A stretch of 64,000 bases of DNA from Nitrospirota bacterium (GCA_014859105.1 JACUUX010000003.1:1-64000); one strand, 5' to 3'. Positions 34,557 through 43,696 are shown, counted from the stretch's first letter. Made by a program: numbers and translations. The notes: generated from the sequence alone by a model not told the origin.

Positions 34557-35467
34557 AGCTTAAACCCTTCTTTCTTATATTTTAGGTACTCCATTAGACC
34601 GACAAGGTTACCAATAACCATGGCAATAAACCATGAAAAAGATATGGCGGCTGCAAATTCGGGCTTAACCCCGATAAACCCGAAAAATAAAACAAAAGAA
34701 CCTTCTCTAACACCAAGCCCGGAAATAGATATTGGAATCATTGTAAAAATTACTATTAGCGGGACAAATATCAGACACGCAAGAAATGGTATATGCTGTC
34801 CTATGCCGGTTGCAAGAACATATACAGAAGAAATTCCCAGTACCTGAATTAAAACTGATAAAAATAAAGCCTTACGAATCATATCCTTCTGATTACGGTA
34901 TGCGTGGAAATATTCATAAAAATCTGAAAGTAGTTTTATCCTTTTGCCGAGACGGAGACCGAATACAAGCAGGCTGGCAAATATGAAAGATATTACAACA
35001 AATGGCAACAGCCATTCGACCTGTGAACCTCTTAAATAATGATAACCAAACGGATAAGCAATCACACATATTGTGATCAATACGACAAAACCAAGATATC
35101 TTTCCATAAAAATAGATGCAAAAATAAGACTGCCCTTACCTGTAGCCTGATATAAATAGAAACCTTTAACGGCATCACCCCCGACTATACCGGGGAGAAG
35201 GGTATTGAAAAAGGCGCCTATCATATAGAGGGAAAAGAGGTTTCTTATTCCGAATGTATGCGGGAGAAGCAGTTTCCATCTTAATGTAGATATGAATTGT
35301 GACAGTATATATAGAAATACCGCCGTAATAAAATAAAAAGGGTTTATATTTCTTAAAATTGACAGAACACTTCCAAGCCCTGTTTTTGACAATACGACAT
35401 AAAGCAGTACAGAACTGATAGAAATTTTCAGTATGAAAAGGAATATCTTATTTGTTTTCAGGGCCAA
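34553..35467 (-). CDS. Flippase-like LPG-synthase-type membrane protein
   Basis: This 304-residue polytopic protein has about eight membrane segments and belongs to the lysylphosphatidylglycerol synthase transmembrane/UPF0104 group (AglD-like). RWKLLLPH near residue 65, GAFFNTLLPGIVGGDAVKGF (about 88-107) and PISISGLGVREGSFVLFF are signatures. It lacks the C-terminal lysyl-transfer domain, so lipid translocation or membrane-lipid-linked sugar handling is more likely than lysylation. The TTG start lies within the last codons of the GT2 gene upstream (20-base overlap). It is the last gene of a three-gene glycolipid cluster. Confidence 0.82.
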   Translation of the reverse strand: MALKTNKIFLFILKISISSVLLYVVLSKTGLGSVLSILRNINPFYFITAVFLYILSQFISTLRWKLLLPHTFGIRNLFSLYMIGAFFNTLLPGIVGGDAVKGFYLYQATGKGSLIFASIFMERYLGFVVLITICVIAYPFGYHYLRGSQVEWLLPFVVISFIFASLLVFGLRLGKRIKLLSDFYEYFHAYRNQKDMIRKALFLSVLIQVLGISSVYVLATGIGQHIPFLACLIFVPLIVIFTMIPISISGLGVREGSFVLFFGFIGVKPEFAAAISFSWFIAMVIGNLVGLMEYLKYKKEGFKL

Positions 35468-36395
35468 GGATTTTTTTAATCACGTAAATGGGTTTTCTCT
35501 GGCTTTCGTGATAGACCCTCACAATCATCTCTCCAAGAAGTCCCATTCCTATGAGCTGAATCCCGACTATAATCATTAACACACCGAGCAGCAGTAAAGG
35601 TCTGCTTCCGATATCACGTCCAAAAAAAAGTTTATCTATAGTCAGGGAGAGAGAGATAAGGAAGCCTATAAAGCTGCATATTATGCCCACCGGTCCGAAG
35701 AACTGTATTGGTTTGGTAGAGAAGCTCTGAAGGAATTTAACCGTTATCAGGTCCAAAACCACTTTTATTGTACGGGATATCCCATATTTTGATTTCCCTC
35801 TCATTCTCCGGTGGTGAACGGTCTCAACCTCAGCTACCCTTACGCCATACCAGCTTGCCACGGCCGGTATGAACCTGTGCATTTCACCGTAGAGTTTAAG
35901 GTTTTTTATCACATCCCTCCTGTAAGCCTTAAGTGAACAACCGTAGTCATGAAGTTTTACACCCGTAACTTTGCTGATCAGCCAGTTTGCTATTACCGAG
36001 GGCAGTCTCCTCGTAAAAAAAGGGTCTTTCCTCTTCTTCCTCCATCCGCTTACAAGATCATTGTCCTTTATTAACTCAAGAAGCTTCGGGATATCAGCAG
36101 GGTCATTCTGCAAATCTCCGTCCATTGTTACTATTATATCCCCGCGTGCGAAATCGAATCCTGCAGCAAAAGCCGCTGTCTGACCGAAGTTTCGCCTCAG
36201 GCTGAGCACAGTTACCCGTTCATCCTTTGCATGAATCTCTTCAAGGATTGAAAGAGTTCTGTCTGCGCTGCCATCGTCTACGAAAAGTATTTCGTATTCC
36301 TTGTTAAGTCTTCCGAGTACCTCCTTCAGTCTTTCATGAAGTAATCTGATGTTTTCTTCTTCATTGTAAACGGGAACAACGACTGATATTGTCAT
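35448..36395 (-). CDS. GT2 polyprenyl-phosphate glycosyltransferase (DPM1/ArnC-like)
   Basis: This 315-residue enzyme probably loads a sugar from a nucleotide donor onto undecaprenyl phosphate at the inner face of the membrane. The GT2 domain (1-210) has SVVVPVYNEEENI, LFVDDGSADRT, FDFARGDIIVTMDGDLQNDP (DxD-like metal site) and GCSLKAYRR. Two C-terminal membrane helices (about 230-250 and 265-285) are typical of the DPM1/ArnC/GtrB type. It starts 2 bases after the PAP2-glycosyltransferase gene, which could use its product as donor. Confidence 0.9.
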   Translation of the reverse strand: MTISVVVPVYNEEENIRLLHERLKEVLGRLNKEYEILFVDDGSADRTLSILEEIHAKDERVTVLSLRRNFGQTAAFAAGFDFARGDIIVTMDGDLQNDPADIPKLLELIKDNDLVSGWRKKRKDPFFTRRLPSVIANWLISKVTGVKLHDYGCSLKAYRRDVIKNLKLYGEMHRFIPAVASWYGVRVAEVETVHHRRMRGKSKYGISRTIKVVLDLITVKFLQSFSTKPIQFFGPVGIICSFIGFLISLSLTIDKLFFGRDIGSRPLLLLGVLMIIVGIQLIGMGLLGEMIVRVYHESQRKPIYVIKKILGPENK

Positions 36396-36397
36396 AA

Positions 36398-38500
36398 TTA
36401 ATATGTCTCCGGTAGTTGCATTTTTAAACCTTTAAAATTATAACACGTAAATATAGAATAATCCCTGATCTTGACATGCTTCTTAGTATAAGCACTGAAG
36501 AGCCTTTTCTCAACCTTATCAAAGGCTGCAGATACCTCTTCCGGCATTTTACTGTCTTCCAAACTCACATAAATTGCATTATAGTGGAGCAGGTCGTCAA
36601 ATCCTGGCCACAGGTCATACTGGTTCATTCTCCGGCCGAGATTAATGCAATAAGTCACAGGGTGACCTTTCACATAAAATGCAAGTTCGCTCGAAACCTG
36701 ATACCTGTCGGAAAATATGAACACTGGATGGGCAGAAGACATCTGTTCGTATATTTCTGTCACTTCAGCGCCGATTTCTTTCCAGCCTTGAAGACGCATT
36801 GTAGGGTCAAGTTTTACAGGAAGTCTGAGCAATGAAGGATAGTGACCTGTTGCTGTTACAATGACTGAAATTAATACAGCAGAACCTATTAAAACTTTCA
36901 TGCCTTTTCTCCCGGAATGTATTTTTCCTGTACAGAATGCAGTAAAAGCGACGATACCGGCTATATATCCGGGCAATGCCCAGTTTGCCTGTACCTTCGC
37001 CTGCAGACTTTTCAAAAGAAAAAAGGCAATTACCGGAACCGAAAACCAAAATAAAAGATAGCCTTTCCGGTCTTTTCTGAGCTTAAATATGGAAAAAATC
37101 ATAATTATTAATAAAACGGGTGTTATCACGCCTATTTGTGAACCCAAAAATTCAAAGAAGGTTTTAAGAGATATTTGTATCCCCTCTGCGACATGCGCCT
37201 GTCCGGCAGTATGCCTTAAAGTAACCCAGTCATTGTTGATATTCCATATAATCAAAGGGCTGAAAACTATGAGGCTGATAATAAAGGATAAATAAGGCCA
37301 TTTTGTCAGGAGTATTTTTCTGTATTCTCCCGATAACAACAAAGATAAAAATGCACAGGGATAAAAGAATGCCATGGTATATTTTGTTAAAAGGCCGAGG
37401 CCTGTTGAGAGGGCGAGAAGATACCAGTATATTAGTGATGAGTGATGCGTGTTTGGCACTGAATCATGATTCACAATGCATGATGAATGATTTTTATTAT
37501 CTTGTATCCTGTATCCTGCATCTTGCATCCTAATTCCTGCATTTATAGCCTTCCAGAAAAAGTACAGTGACAAAACCCAGAAAAATATGAAGGGGGAATC
37601 TATGGTGAAGACGATGCCATAAGTGGAAAAGAGGGGGATAAGTTGCAGCAGGATTGCAGCAGACAAACCGACTTTTTCATCATAAAGTTTTTTCCCGAGA
37701 ATGTACAGGATAATGCTGCTCAGGGCAGAGAGGACAACAGCCATTATCCTGATGCCGAAAACCGTATCGCCAAAAACAGAAGTCCCGAGAAAAATAAGAT
37801 AAGCAATCATAGGCCCCTTGGAGTAGTAACTCAAATCGAGCCTGCGGGACCATTCCCAGTAATGTGCTTCGTCAGGGCTCAAATCAAGCGGACCATTCAA
37901 AATATAGTAAATACGGAAAAGGCTGAGGGAAAGAAGAAAAACAAAGAGGACAGTCGTGTATGGTTTTTCTTTATATCTTTTTGATAACCATTTATACAGA
38001 CATACAACAGTAATCGCTAAAATTAAACCTACTACAGCACCCACAATAACATCAGATGGATAATGTACCCCGACGTATATTCTTGAAAAACCAATGAGTA
38101 TCGCTCCAGCAACAAAAGCATACCGCAACCTGTTTTTAAGCAAGACATAAAAGGGCATTGCAAAGGCAAAGGCATTTGCTGCATGGTTTGAAGGCATCGA
38201 AAAAGATTTTCCGCAACCCACAAGAACTCTGATAACATCAAGTTCATGACACGGTCTTATTCGCTCGAAATAATGTTTAAGAATATTTGAAGACCAGTCC
38301 GCTATCAGAAGCGATGAAAAGGCAAGGAAGAATAAAATCAGGGCATTTTTTTTGTCTTTAAAAAGAATCCATAAAAAAAGGGGCAAAAAAAATAGATATG
38401 CCTTTTTCGTTATAAGCGGCATCAAAAAGTCAAATAAACTATTCTGAAGGTTCCTGTTAATGAAGAAAAAAATGAGGGTATCTATTTCAGGAAGGCTCAT
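36398..38500 (-). CDS. PAP2 phosphatase fused to an ArnT-like glycosyltransferase
   Basis: This 700-residue membrane protein joins two enzymes. Residues 1-175 are a PAP2 lipid phosphatase: KHYFERIRP (75-83), SMPSNHA (101-107) and SRIYVGVHYPSD (139-150). Residues about 185-700 are a GT83/PMT-type transferase with LSPDEAHYWEWSRRLDLSYY (Asp210-Glu211) and a C-terminal soluble part. Such a fusion could transfer a sugar from undecaprenyl phosphate and dephosphorylate a carrier. Residues 321-356 look like a repeat-derived insert between membrane segments. The GT2 and flippase-like genes follow directly. Confidence 0.85.
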   Translation of the reverse strand: MSLPEIDTLIFFFINRNLQNSLFDFLMPLITKKAYLFFLPLFLWILFKDKKNALILFFLAFSSLLIADWSSNILKHYFERIRPCHELDVIRVLVGCGKSFSMPSNHAANAFAFAMPFYVLLKNRLRYAFVAGAILIGFSRIYVGVHYPSDVIVGAVVGLILAITVVCLYKWLSKRYKEKPYTTVLFVFLLSLSLFRIYYILNGPLDLSPDEAHYWEWSRRLDLSYYSKGPMIAYLIFLGTSVFGDTVFGIRIMAVVLSALSSIILYILGKKLYDEKVGLSAAILLQLIPLFSTYGIVFTIDSPFIFFWVLSLYFFWKAINAGIRMQDAGYRIQDNKNHSSCIVNHDSVPNTHHSSLIYWYLLALSTGLGLLTKYTMAFFYPCAFLSLLLSGEYRKILLTKWPYLSFIISLIVFSPLIIWNINNDWVTLRHTAGQAHVAEGIQISLKTFFEFLGSQIGVITPVLLIIMIFSIFKLRKDRKGYLLFWFSVPVIAFFLLKSLQAKVQANWALPGYIAGIVAFTAFCTGKIHSGRKGMKVLIGSAVLISVIVTATGHYPSLLRLPVKLDPTMRLQGWKEIGAEVTEIYEQMSSAHPVFIFSDRYQVSSELAFYVKGHPVTYCINLGRRMNQYDLWPGFDDLLHYNAIYVSLEDSKMPEEVSAAFDKVEKRLFSAYTKKHVKIRDYSIFTCYNFKGLKMQLPETY
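37433..37540. repeat. Short repeats inside the PAP2-glycosyltransferase gene
   Basis: Tandem and inverted short units (GTATCCTG, GCATCTTGCATCC, GATGAGTGATG, CATGATTCACAATGCATGAT) are read in frame as AGIRMQDAGYRIQD and a His/Ser-rich stretch. Coding capacity is retained over 36 codons. Confidence 0.65.
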
Positions 38501-38566
38501 CGACCACGTGAAAATTCAAAATTTAGAATTAAAACTTCAAAATAAAGGAATCCCATAATTTAATTT

Positions 38567-40150
38567 TTATTTTTTAATCTTACATTTTGCATCTAATTTT
38601 TCCTTTGTTGTCCATTTAATTATCTCATCTACCATTGCCTCTATGGTAGAGACTTCAGGAATTATGGCAACTTTAAGCCCGGCTTTTTCTATGACCCTGG
38701 CTGTAACAGGACCTATGGCTGCTATGGTTACATCTTCAAGCAAATCCTCGGCGTCTTTTCCCATCATTTCCATGAAGTTATTGAATGTAGATGCACTTGT
38801 GAATGTAGCTATGGAAATCCTCCCCTCTTTTAAGAATCTTCTTAATCTCTTTCCGTAAAGTTCCGGTTTTATCGTCCTGTATGCTACAGGCACATCTATC
38901 TCCCCTCCAAGTTCTCTTACCTTTTCCGGGAAGATTTCACGCGCCACTTCAGCTCTTGGAAAGAGAAATCGCATACCTTTTAGGAGTTCAGAGGATACCC
39001 CCTCTTCAATCCCACCCTTGCTAAGGGGGTGGTGGTGTGTAAACGCTTTTATCAGTCCCTCAGCACGAAATTCATCAGGGATTAAATCTATCTTTATGCC
39101 ATATTTTTTTATCTCTTTTGCTGTCTTTGTGCCTATAGCGCATATCTTTATCCCTTTTAAATCTCTGATATCTCTGTCTTTCTCGAAGAATCTTTTTAAA
39201 AAATATTTAATACCATTCCTGCTGGTAAATATAAGCCAGTCATAAGTCTCTATTTTATCTATTGATCTGTCAAGATCATTGTAATTCTCGGGGGGTACAA
39301 TTTCGATTGTTGGAAACTCTATTATTTCTGCACCGAATTCTTCTAAAATTTCGAACTCTCCGGCATGTTCCCTTGTAACAAGAACCCTGTGTCTAAACAT
39401 GGGTTTTTTCTCATACCACTTAAGAGATTCCCTGAGTTTTACAACATCTCCGATTACCATTACCGCAGGGGGTTTTATATCCCTGGCTTTTATAAGCCCG
39501 GATATGGTGTTGAGTGTGCCAACGATAGTTGTCTGCTCTGGTCTTGTCCCCCATCTGATCACTGCAACAGGTGTATCAGGAGCCCTTCCATGTTCTATTA
39601 ATTTCTCAGTAACCAGGTCTATATTTTTTACAGCCATCAGGAAAACAAGTGTTCCCACTCCCGTGGCAAGCTTTGACCAGTCAATCGAGCTTTCCTTTTT
39701 TGTGACATCCTCATAGCCCGGCAAAACCGCAAATGATGATGAATAAAGCCTGTGTGTCAGGGGTATTCCTGCATATGCAGGTGCTGCAATTGAAGAACTG
39801 ACTCCGGGAACAACTTCAAACTCTATACCCTCTTTTGATAACACCTCTGCTTCTTCACCACCACGGCCAAAGATAAAAGGGTCACCACCTTTAAGTCTGC
39901 ATATAACTTTACCCTCTTTTGCCTTCTTCACAAGAATATCGTTAATCTCATCCTGCGTCATGCTATGATGGCCGCCACGTTTTCCTGCATATATAAACTC
40001 CGCATCGTGGTTTATGTAATTGAGGACCTGAGCATTAAGGTGAAAGTCATATATGACCACTTCTGCTTTTTTAAGGCAGCGCAGTCCTTTTACTGTTAAA
40101 AGCCCGATATCACCGGGACCAGCTCCGACTAAATAAACTTTGCCTTTCAT
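38567..40150 (-). CDS. cobA-hemD: Uroporphyrinogen-III methyltransferase/synthase fusion
   Basis: This 527-residue bifunctional enzyme works in siroheme and cobalamin synthesis. Residues 1-240 are the SAM-dependent methyltransferase: YLVGAGPGDIGLLTVKG, RLKGGDPFIFGRGGEE (85-100) and VVPGVSSSIAAPAYAGIPLT. Residues about 253-515 are uroporphyrinogen-III synthase: VLVTREH, FTSRNGIKYF, AIGTKTA and FTSASTFNNF. Residues 371-388 (HHHPLSKGGIEEGVSSE core) are an apparent repeat-encoded insert between EGLIKAF and GMRFLFPRAEV, normally near neighbours. The last dozen residues are also low-complexity. No other heme genes are adjacent. Confidence 0.93.
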   Translation of the reverse strand: MKGKVYLVGAGPGDIGLLTVKGLRCLKKAEVVIYDFHLNAQVLNYINHDAEFIYAGKRGGHHSMTQDEINDILVKKAKEGKVICRLKGGDPFIFGRGGEEAEVLSKEGIEFEVVPGVSSSIAAPAYAGIPLTHRLYSSSFAVLPGYEDVTKKESSIDWSKLATGVGTLVFLMAVKNIDLVTEKLIEHGRAPDTPVAVIRWGTRPEQTTIVGTLNTISGLIKARDIKPPAVMVIGDVVKLRESLKWYEKKPMFRHRVLVTREHAGEFEILEEFGAEIIEFPTIEIVPPENYNDLDRSIDKIETYDWLIFTSRNGIKYFLKRFFEKDRDIRDLKGIKICAIGTKTAKEIKKYGIKIDLIPDEFRAEGLIKAFTHHHPLSKGGIEEGVSSELLKGMRFLFPRAEVAREIFPEKVRELGGEIDVPVAYRTIKPELYGKRLRRFLKEGRISIATFTSASTFNNFMEMMGKDAEDLLEDVTIAAIGPVTARVIEKAGLKVAIIPEVSTIEAMVDEIIKWTTKEKLDAKCKIKK

Positions 40151-40311
40151 GGATCTTTCCCTGAGTCTGATTATTTTATCATAAAATATACAAGACCTAA
40201 CGGGACGTATTGAAGAAGCCGTTTCTACCCGTGCTTTTTAAAACATCTATAATTTCTGTGGATAATACCCGGCAGTTTTCTAACCCTATTTTATTCGTAT
40301 ATAATAGGAAA

Positions 40312-40794
40312 ATGAAAAGGCTATTCATACTTCTCATAATATTATCCCTCCTTGGCAGTTGTGCCCATGTGGTCTCTCAACATATAATGGAACAAATTGA
40401 TAAGGAATTAAAACCCGGGGTTCTTTTCAAAGATCCCCATGCATATAAAGGGAAGACTGTCCTTTTAGGAGGGATTATAATAAGCTTAAAAAATACAGAT
40501 GAGGGAACCTATATTGAGGTTCTTCAGAAGCCGTTAGATTATCGCGGGCGACCCGAAGATGCAGATATAACGTACGGCAGGTTCATTATTTTTTACGAAG
40601 GATATCTTGATTCAGCGATTTATTCAATAGGCAAAGAGATCACAGTGGCTGGCGAGGTTTTAGGGAAAACAATACGTCCTCTCGGTGAGATACAATACCA
40701 GTACCTTCTCCTCAAGAGTAAAGAGATTCATCTCTTTAAACCGCGCCATCCTCTTCCAATACGGTTTTCTATAGGAATATGGACGACCTTTTAG
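40312..40794 (+). CDS. Slp-family outer-membrane lipoprotein
   Basis: This 160-residue lipoprotein has a signal peptide with lipobox LLGSC (cysteine 17). The mature part resembles the Slp family of starvation-inducible outer-membrane lipoproteins: GVLFKDPHAYKGKTVLLGGI, IEVLQKPLDYRGRP and GRFIIFYEGYLD. The ATG at 40312 with AGGA upstream is preferred; a longer frame from 40210 would put 34 non-signal residues first. It is a single gene transcribed opposite to its neighbours. The family function is poorly defined. Confidence 0.88.
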   Translation: MKRLFILLIILSLLGSCAHVVSQHIMEQIDKELKPGVLFKDPHAYKGKTVLLGGIIISLKNTDEGTYIEVLQKPLDYRGRPEDADITYGRFIIFYEGYLDSAIYSIGKEITVAGEVLGKTIRPLGEIQYQYLLLKSKEIHLFKPRHPLPIRFSIGIWTTF

Positions 40795-40869
40795 CACTCC
40801 ATTGATAGTGTCCTGTTCTAAGAATTCCTGCAAGTCTCGCTTGTTCCGTATGTAACAGCAGGGTAGAAT

Positions 40870-41151
40870 CTATTTTGGATTCATCGCCTCTCTAAGGGCT
40901 TTCCCTACCTTGAAGTGCAATACCCTCTTGGCCGGCACATCAACCTTCTCCCCTGTTTTCGGATTTCTCGCCCTTCTCGCCCTTCTTTGTTTTGGTTTGA
41001 AATTTCCAAATCCCCTTATTTCGATCTTCTCACCCCTAATTAAAGCTTCCTTTATACTTTCAAAAACAGTCTCAACAACAATCTCGGTCTGTTTTCTTGT
41101 AAGGCTTCCGATCCTTTCTGTAACCTTTTCTATTAAGACTGACTTAGTCAT
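40870..41151 (-). CDS. HU/IHF-family DNA-binding protein
   Basis: This 93-residue nucleoid protein bends DNA as a dimer. MTKSVLIEKVTERIG begins the helical part, and IRGFGNFKPKQRRARRARNP includes the beta-arm with the conserved RNPKTGEKVDVPAKRV signature. It could be HU or one IHF subunit; sequence alone does not decide. A good ribosome site (AGGAGG) precedes the ATG. The leader upstream carries two overlapping inverted repeat pairs (41168-41238). Confidence 0.95.
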   Translation of the reverse strand: MTKSVLIEKVTERIGSLTRKQTEIVVETVFESIKEALIRGEKIEIRGFGNFKPKQRRARRARNPKTGEKVDVPAKRVLHFKVGKALREAMNPK

Positions 41152-41167
41152 AATACCTCCTCTTAAA

Positions 41168-41238
41168 AATTCCGATAATCAAATTACATGTTACAAAATT
41201 AATAATATTGTTCTTTTTGGTTATCGGAATTTGATTAT
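41168..41238 (-). promoter_or_regulatory. Leader with two overlapping inverted repeat pairs before HU
   Basis: AATTCCGATAA (41168-41178) pairs with 41221-41231, and the overlapping ATAATCAAATT (41175-41185) pairs with 41228-41238. Both pairs are perfect over 11 bases and partly share bases. On the minus strand this lies just before the HU start codon. It could form alternative hairpins or hold two operators. Confidence 0.4.
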
Positions 41239-41257
41239 AGGTTATTATCTTTTTTCA

Positions 41258-42106
41258 TTATGGTGTATATAAATATTTTAGCCTCACAGCCGGGAAAACA
41301 TCTGTCAATTCATCTGCTATGGTGCCTCTGAGTAAATTGATTATGGAAAATTTCTCTTTTTTGCTTACTACAACTGGCTCGCCTTTAATCCCCGCGAGTT
41401 TTGCTGCTGCTTTTAAAGCGTCCTCGAGATTACCGAGTTCGTCTATTAGACCGGCGTCGAGTGCTTGTTCACCGGTAAAAATTCGGCCGTCTGCAATCTT
41501 CTTAACATCATCAACCTGCATATTTCTTGCTTCTGCAACTGCCCTGATAAATTGTTCATGTACATTGTCAAGAACATTTTGAAGTATCTCTCTTTCCTCC
41601 TTCCCGATACCCCTGAAAGCCGAAGCTATGTCTTTATGCCTGCCGCTCTTTATCACTTCGGTTTTCACCCCGATCTTATCCATGAGTCCTTCTATATTCG
41701 GAATTTCCATTATTACACCAATAGAGCCTGTGAGTGTACCGGGATTGGCGAGAATTCTTGTAGCAGGCGATGCAATATAGTAACCCCCTGATGCGGCGAT
41801 AGACCCCATGGAGACAACCACTTTCTTTTTTGATGCCGCCTTCTTAACCTCCTCATATATTTCCTGTGCAGGTGCTACTGCACCACCGGGACTATCAATA
41901 CGTAAAATAATAGCCTTAACAGAATGGTCTTTTAAAAAATCCTTGAGTTGATTGATAGTATCCTTTGAATCAATTACCGGTCCTTCTATCCGTATAAGTG
42001 CAACTTTCTCGCCTATGGGTACACTGTTCTGTAATAACAAAATAACGAATGTAATAACAATGAGAAGTAAAAATAGACTTAAAAATATCAAAAATATCTT
42101 TTTCAT
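41258..42106 (-). CDS. sppA: Signal peptide peptidase SppA
   Basis: This 282-residue membrane protease degrades cleaved signal peptides at the cytoplasmic membrane. An N-terminal membrane segment (about 3-24) precedes the Ser-Lys protease domain: RIDSPGGAV, SMGSIAASGGYYIAS (the first or second Ser region holds the nucleophile), GTLTGSIGVIM and KSGRHKDIASAFR with the catalytic Lys. Its length fits the short single-domain bacterial type. It starts 11 bases after rpsA ends and is in the same operon. Confidence 0.93.
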   Translation of the reverse strand: MKKIFLIFLSLFLLLIVITFVILLLQNSVPIGEKVALIRIEGPVIDSKDTINQLKDFLKDHSVKAIILRIDSPGGAVAPAQEIYEEVKKAASKKKVVVSMGSIAASGGYYIASPATRILANPGTLTGSIGVIMEIPNIEGLMDKIGVKTEVIKSGRHKDIASAFRGIGKEEREILQNVLDNVHEQFIRAVAEARNMQVDDVKKIADGRIFTGEQALDAGLIDELGNLEDALKAAAKLAGIKGEPVVVSKKEKFSIINLLRGTIADELTDVFPAVRLKYLYTP

Positions 42107-42117
42107 TCAGATGCCTT

Positions 42118-43692
42118 TTAAAGGTTTTTCATACTCAATCCAATCTTTCTCTCTTCACAATCTATCTTTATTATTTTTACCCTGACATTGCAGCCTGCTT
42201 TTAAAACATTTCCAATCTTTTCTGGTAGCGCCTTGTTTATCTCGGAGGAATAAACAAGTCCTTCAACCCCTCCTTCAAGCTCAACGAATATTCCGAAATC
42301 TGTAATCATTAGAACTTTACCATCAACCTCGTCTCCGAGTTTAAACTTCTGCGGGATTAAATTCAACCACGGGTCAGATTCAAGTTGCTTCAAACCGAGC
42401 GCCATTTTCTCTGCTTCAGGCTCTATGCCGAGGACAACAGCTTCTATCTTTTGACCTTTTTTCAGAACCTCTGAGGGGTGCTTTATATGTTTTGTCCACG
42501 AAAGATCGGAGATATGTATCAGTGCATCTACCCCTTCAGGGAGACCCACGAAAACACCGAAGTCTGTGATTGTCTTGACCTTGCCTGAAATTTTCTGACC
42601 GACTTTATATTTCTCTGGAATAATTTCCCATGGGCTCGGTTTTACCTGCTTTATGCTCAGCGAAAGCCGTCTTTCATCCTTATCCACCTTTAATACAACA
42701 GCTTCCACCGTATCTCCGATGGAGTGGTATTTTGAAGGATGTTTTGGTCTCGGTAACCAGTCTATTTCGGATATGTGTACAAGTCCTTCGAGGCCTTCTT
42801 CGAGTTCAATGAATGCGCCATAATCAGTAATACTTACCACCCTCCCCTCAACTCTCCTCCCGGGTGAATATTTTTCATCAACGATAGTCCACGGATCGGG
42901 TTTTTTCTGTTTATAACCTAATGTTACCTTTTCATTTTCTTCATCATATTTAAGAATTATAACCTCGACCTCTTCACCAACCTTGAAAAATTCGGATGGA
43001 TGGTTGACTCTTCCCCAGGAGATATCTGATATATGTAACAGACCATCTATACCACCCAGGTCGACAAATACACCGTAATCTGTGATATTTTTTACCGTGC
43101 CCTTCATAAGCTGTCCTTCTTTAAGTTTTTCAATGGTCTCGGCTTTCTTTTTTTGTATTTCTTTCTCAAGGATTACCCTTCGCGAGACAATTACATTGGA
43201 AAGTTTATTGTTAAGCTTCAAAACTTTAAAAGCCATTTTCTTCCCGATGATCCTGTCAATATCCTTGAGTGGTTTTACATCGACCTGTGAACCTGGAAGG
43301 AAAGCGATTACACCGGATATTTCTACTGTGAATCCACCCTTTATTTTTCCGGTAATTTTCCCTTCTACAGGACTTTCTTCCCGGAGTGCATTTTCAAGTG
43401 TCTCCCAGACCTTAATCTTTGTTGCCCTCTCCTTTGAAAGTCTTATAATGCCATCTGAATCTCTTAAGCTTTCGACGTATACCTCTATGCTGCTTCCCGG
43501 TTGCAGTTTTGTAATTTCTTCTTCAGAAAACTCCTCAATCGATATTATCCCCTCTGATTTATAACCTATATCAATAATTACCCTGTCTTCCTTCAATGCC
43601 AGTACCTTTCCTTTTAAAATCATACCTTCTCCAATGCTGCGAAAGGTCTCAGCATAGAGTTTTTCCATATCATTGTTTTTAAGTTCCACCAA
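42118..43692 (-). CDS. rpsA: 30S ribosomal protein S1
   Basis: This 524-residue ribosomal protein binds mRNA on the small subunit. Six S1-type OB domains are visible, each with the pattern of ITDYGVFVDLGGIDGLLHIS (domain 3). Domains 1 and 2 are more divergent, as usual for the ribosome-binding part. The start is TTG with GGAGGG seven bases upstream; GTG at 43689 is an alternative. It lies between ispH (4-base gap) and sppA, in the widely conserved cmk-ispH-rpsA neighbourhood. Confidence 0.96.
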   Translation of the reverse strand: MVELKNNDMEKLYAETFRSIGEGMILKGKVLALKEDRVIIDIGYKSEGIISIEEFSEEEITKLQPGSSIEVYVESLRDSDGIIRLSKERATKIKVWETLENALREESPVEGKITGKIKGGFTVEISGVIAFLPGSQVDVKPLKDIDRIIGKKMAFKVLKLNNKLSNVIVSRRVILEKEIQKKKAETIEKLKEGQLMKGTVKNITDYGVFVDLGGIDGLLHISDISWGRVNHPSEFFKVGEEVEVIILKYDEENEKVTLGYKQKKPDPWTIVDEKYSPGRRVEGRVVSITDYGAFIELEEGLEGLVHISEIDWLPRPKHPSKYHSIGDTVEAVVLKVDKDERRLSLSIKQVKPSPWEIIPEKYKVGQKISGKVKTITDFGVFVGLPEGVDALIHISDLSWTKHIKHPSEVLKKGQKIEAVVLGIEPEAEKMALGLKQLESDPWLNLIPQKFKLGDEVDGKVLMITDFGIFVELEGGVEGLVYSSEINKALPEKIGNVLKAGCNVRVKIIKIDCEERKIGLSMKNL

Positions 43693-43696
43693 AACC

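Noticed and set aside
34553-35467. Lysylphosphatidylglycerol synthase activity for the flippase-like protein
   Set aside because: The C-terminal lysyl-transfer domain of MprF is absent; only the membrane part is present.
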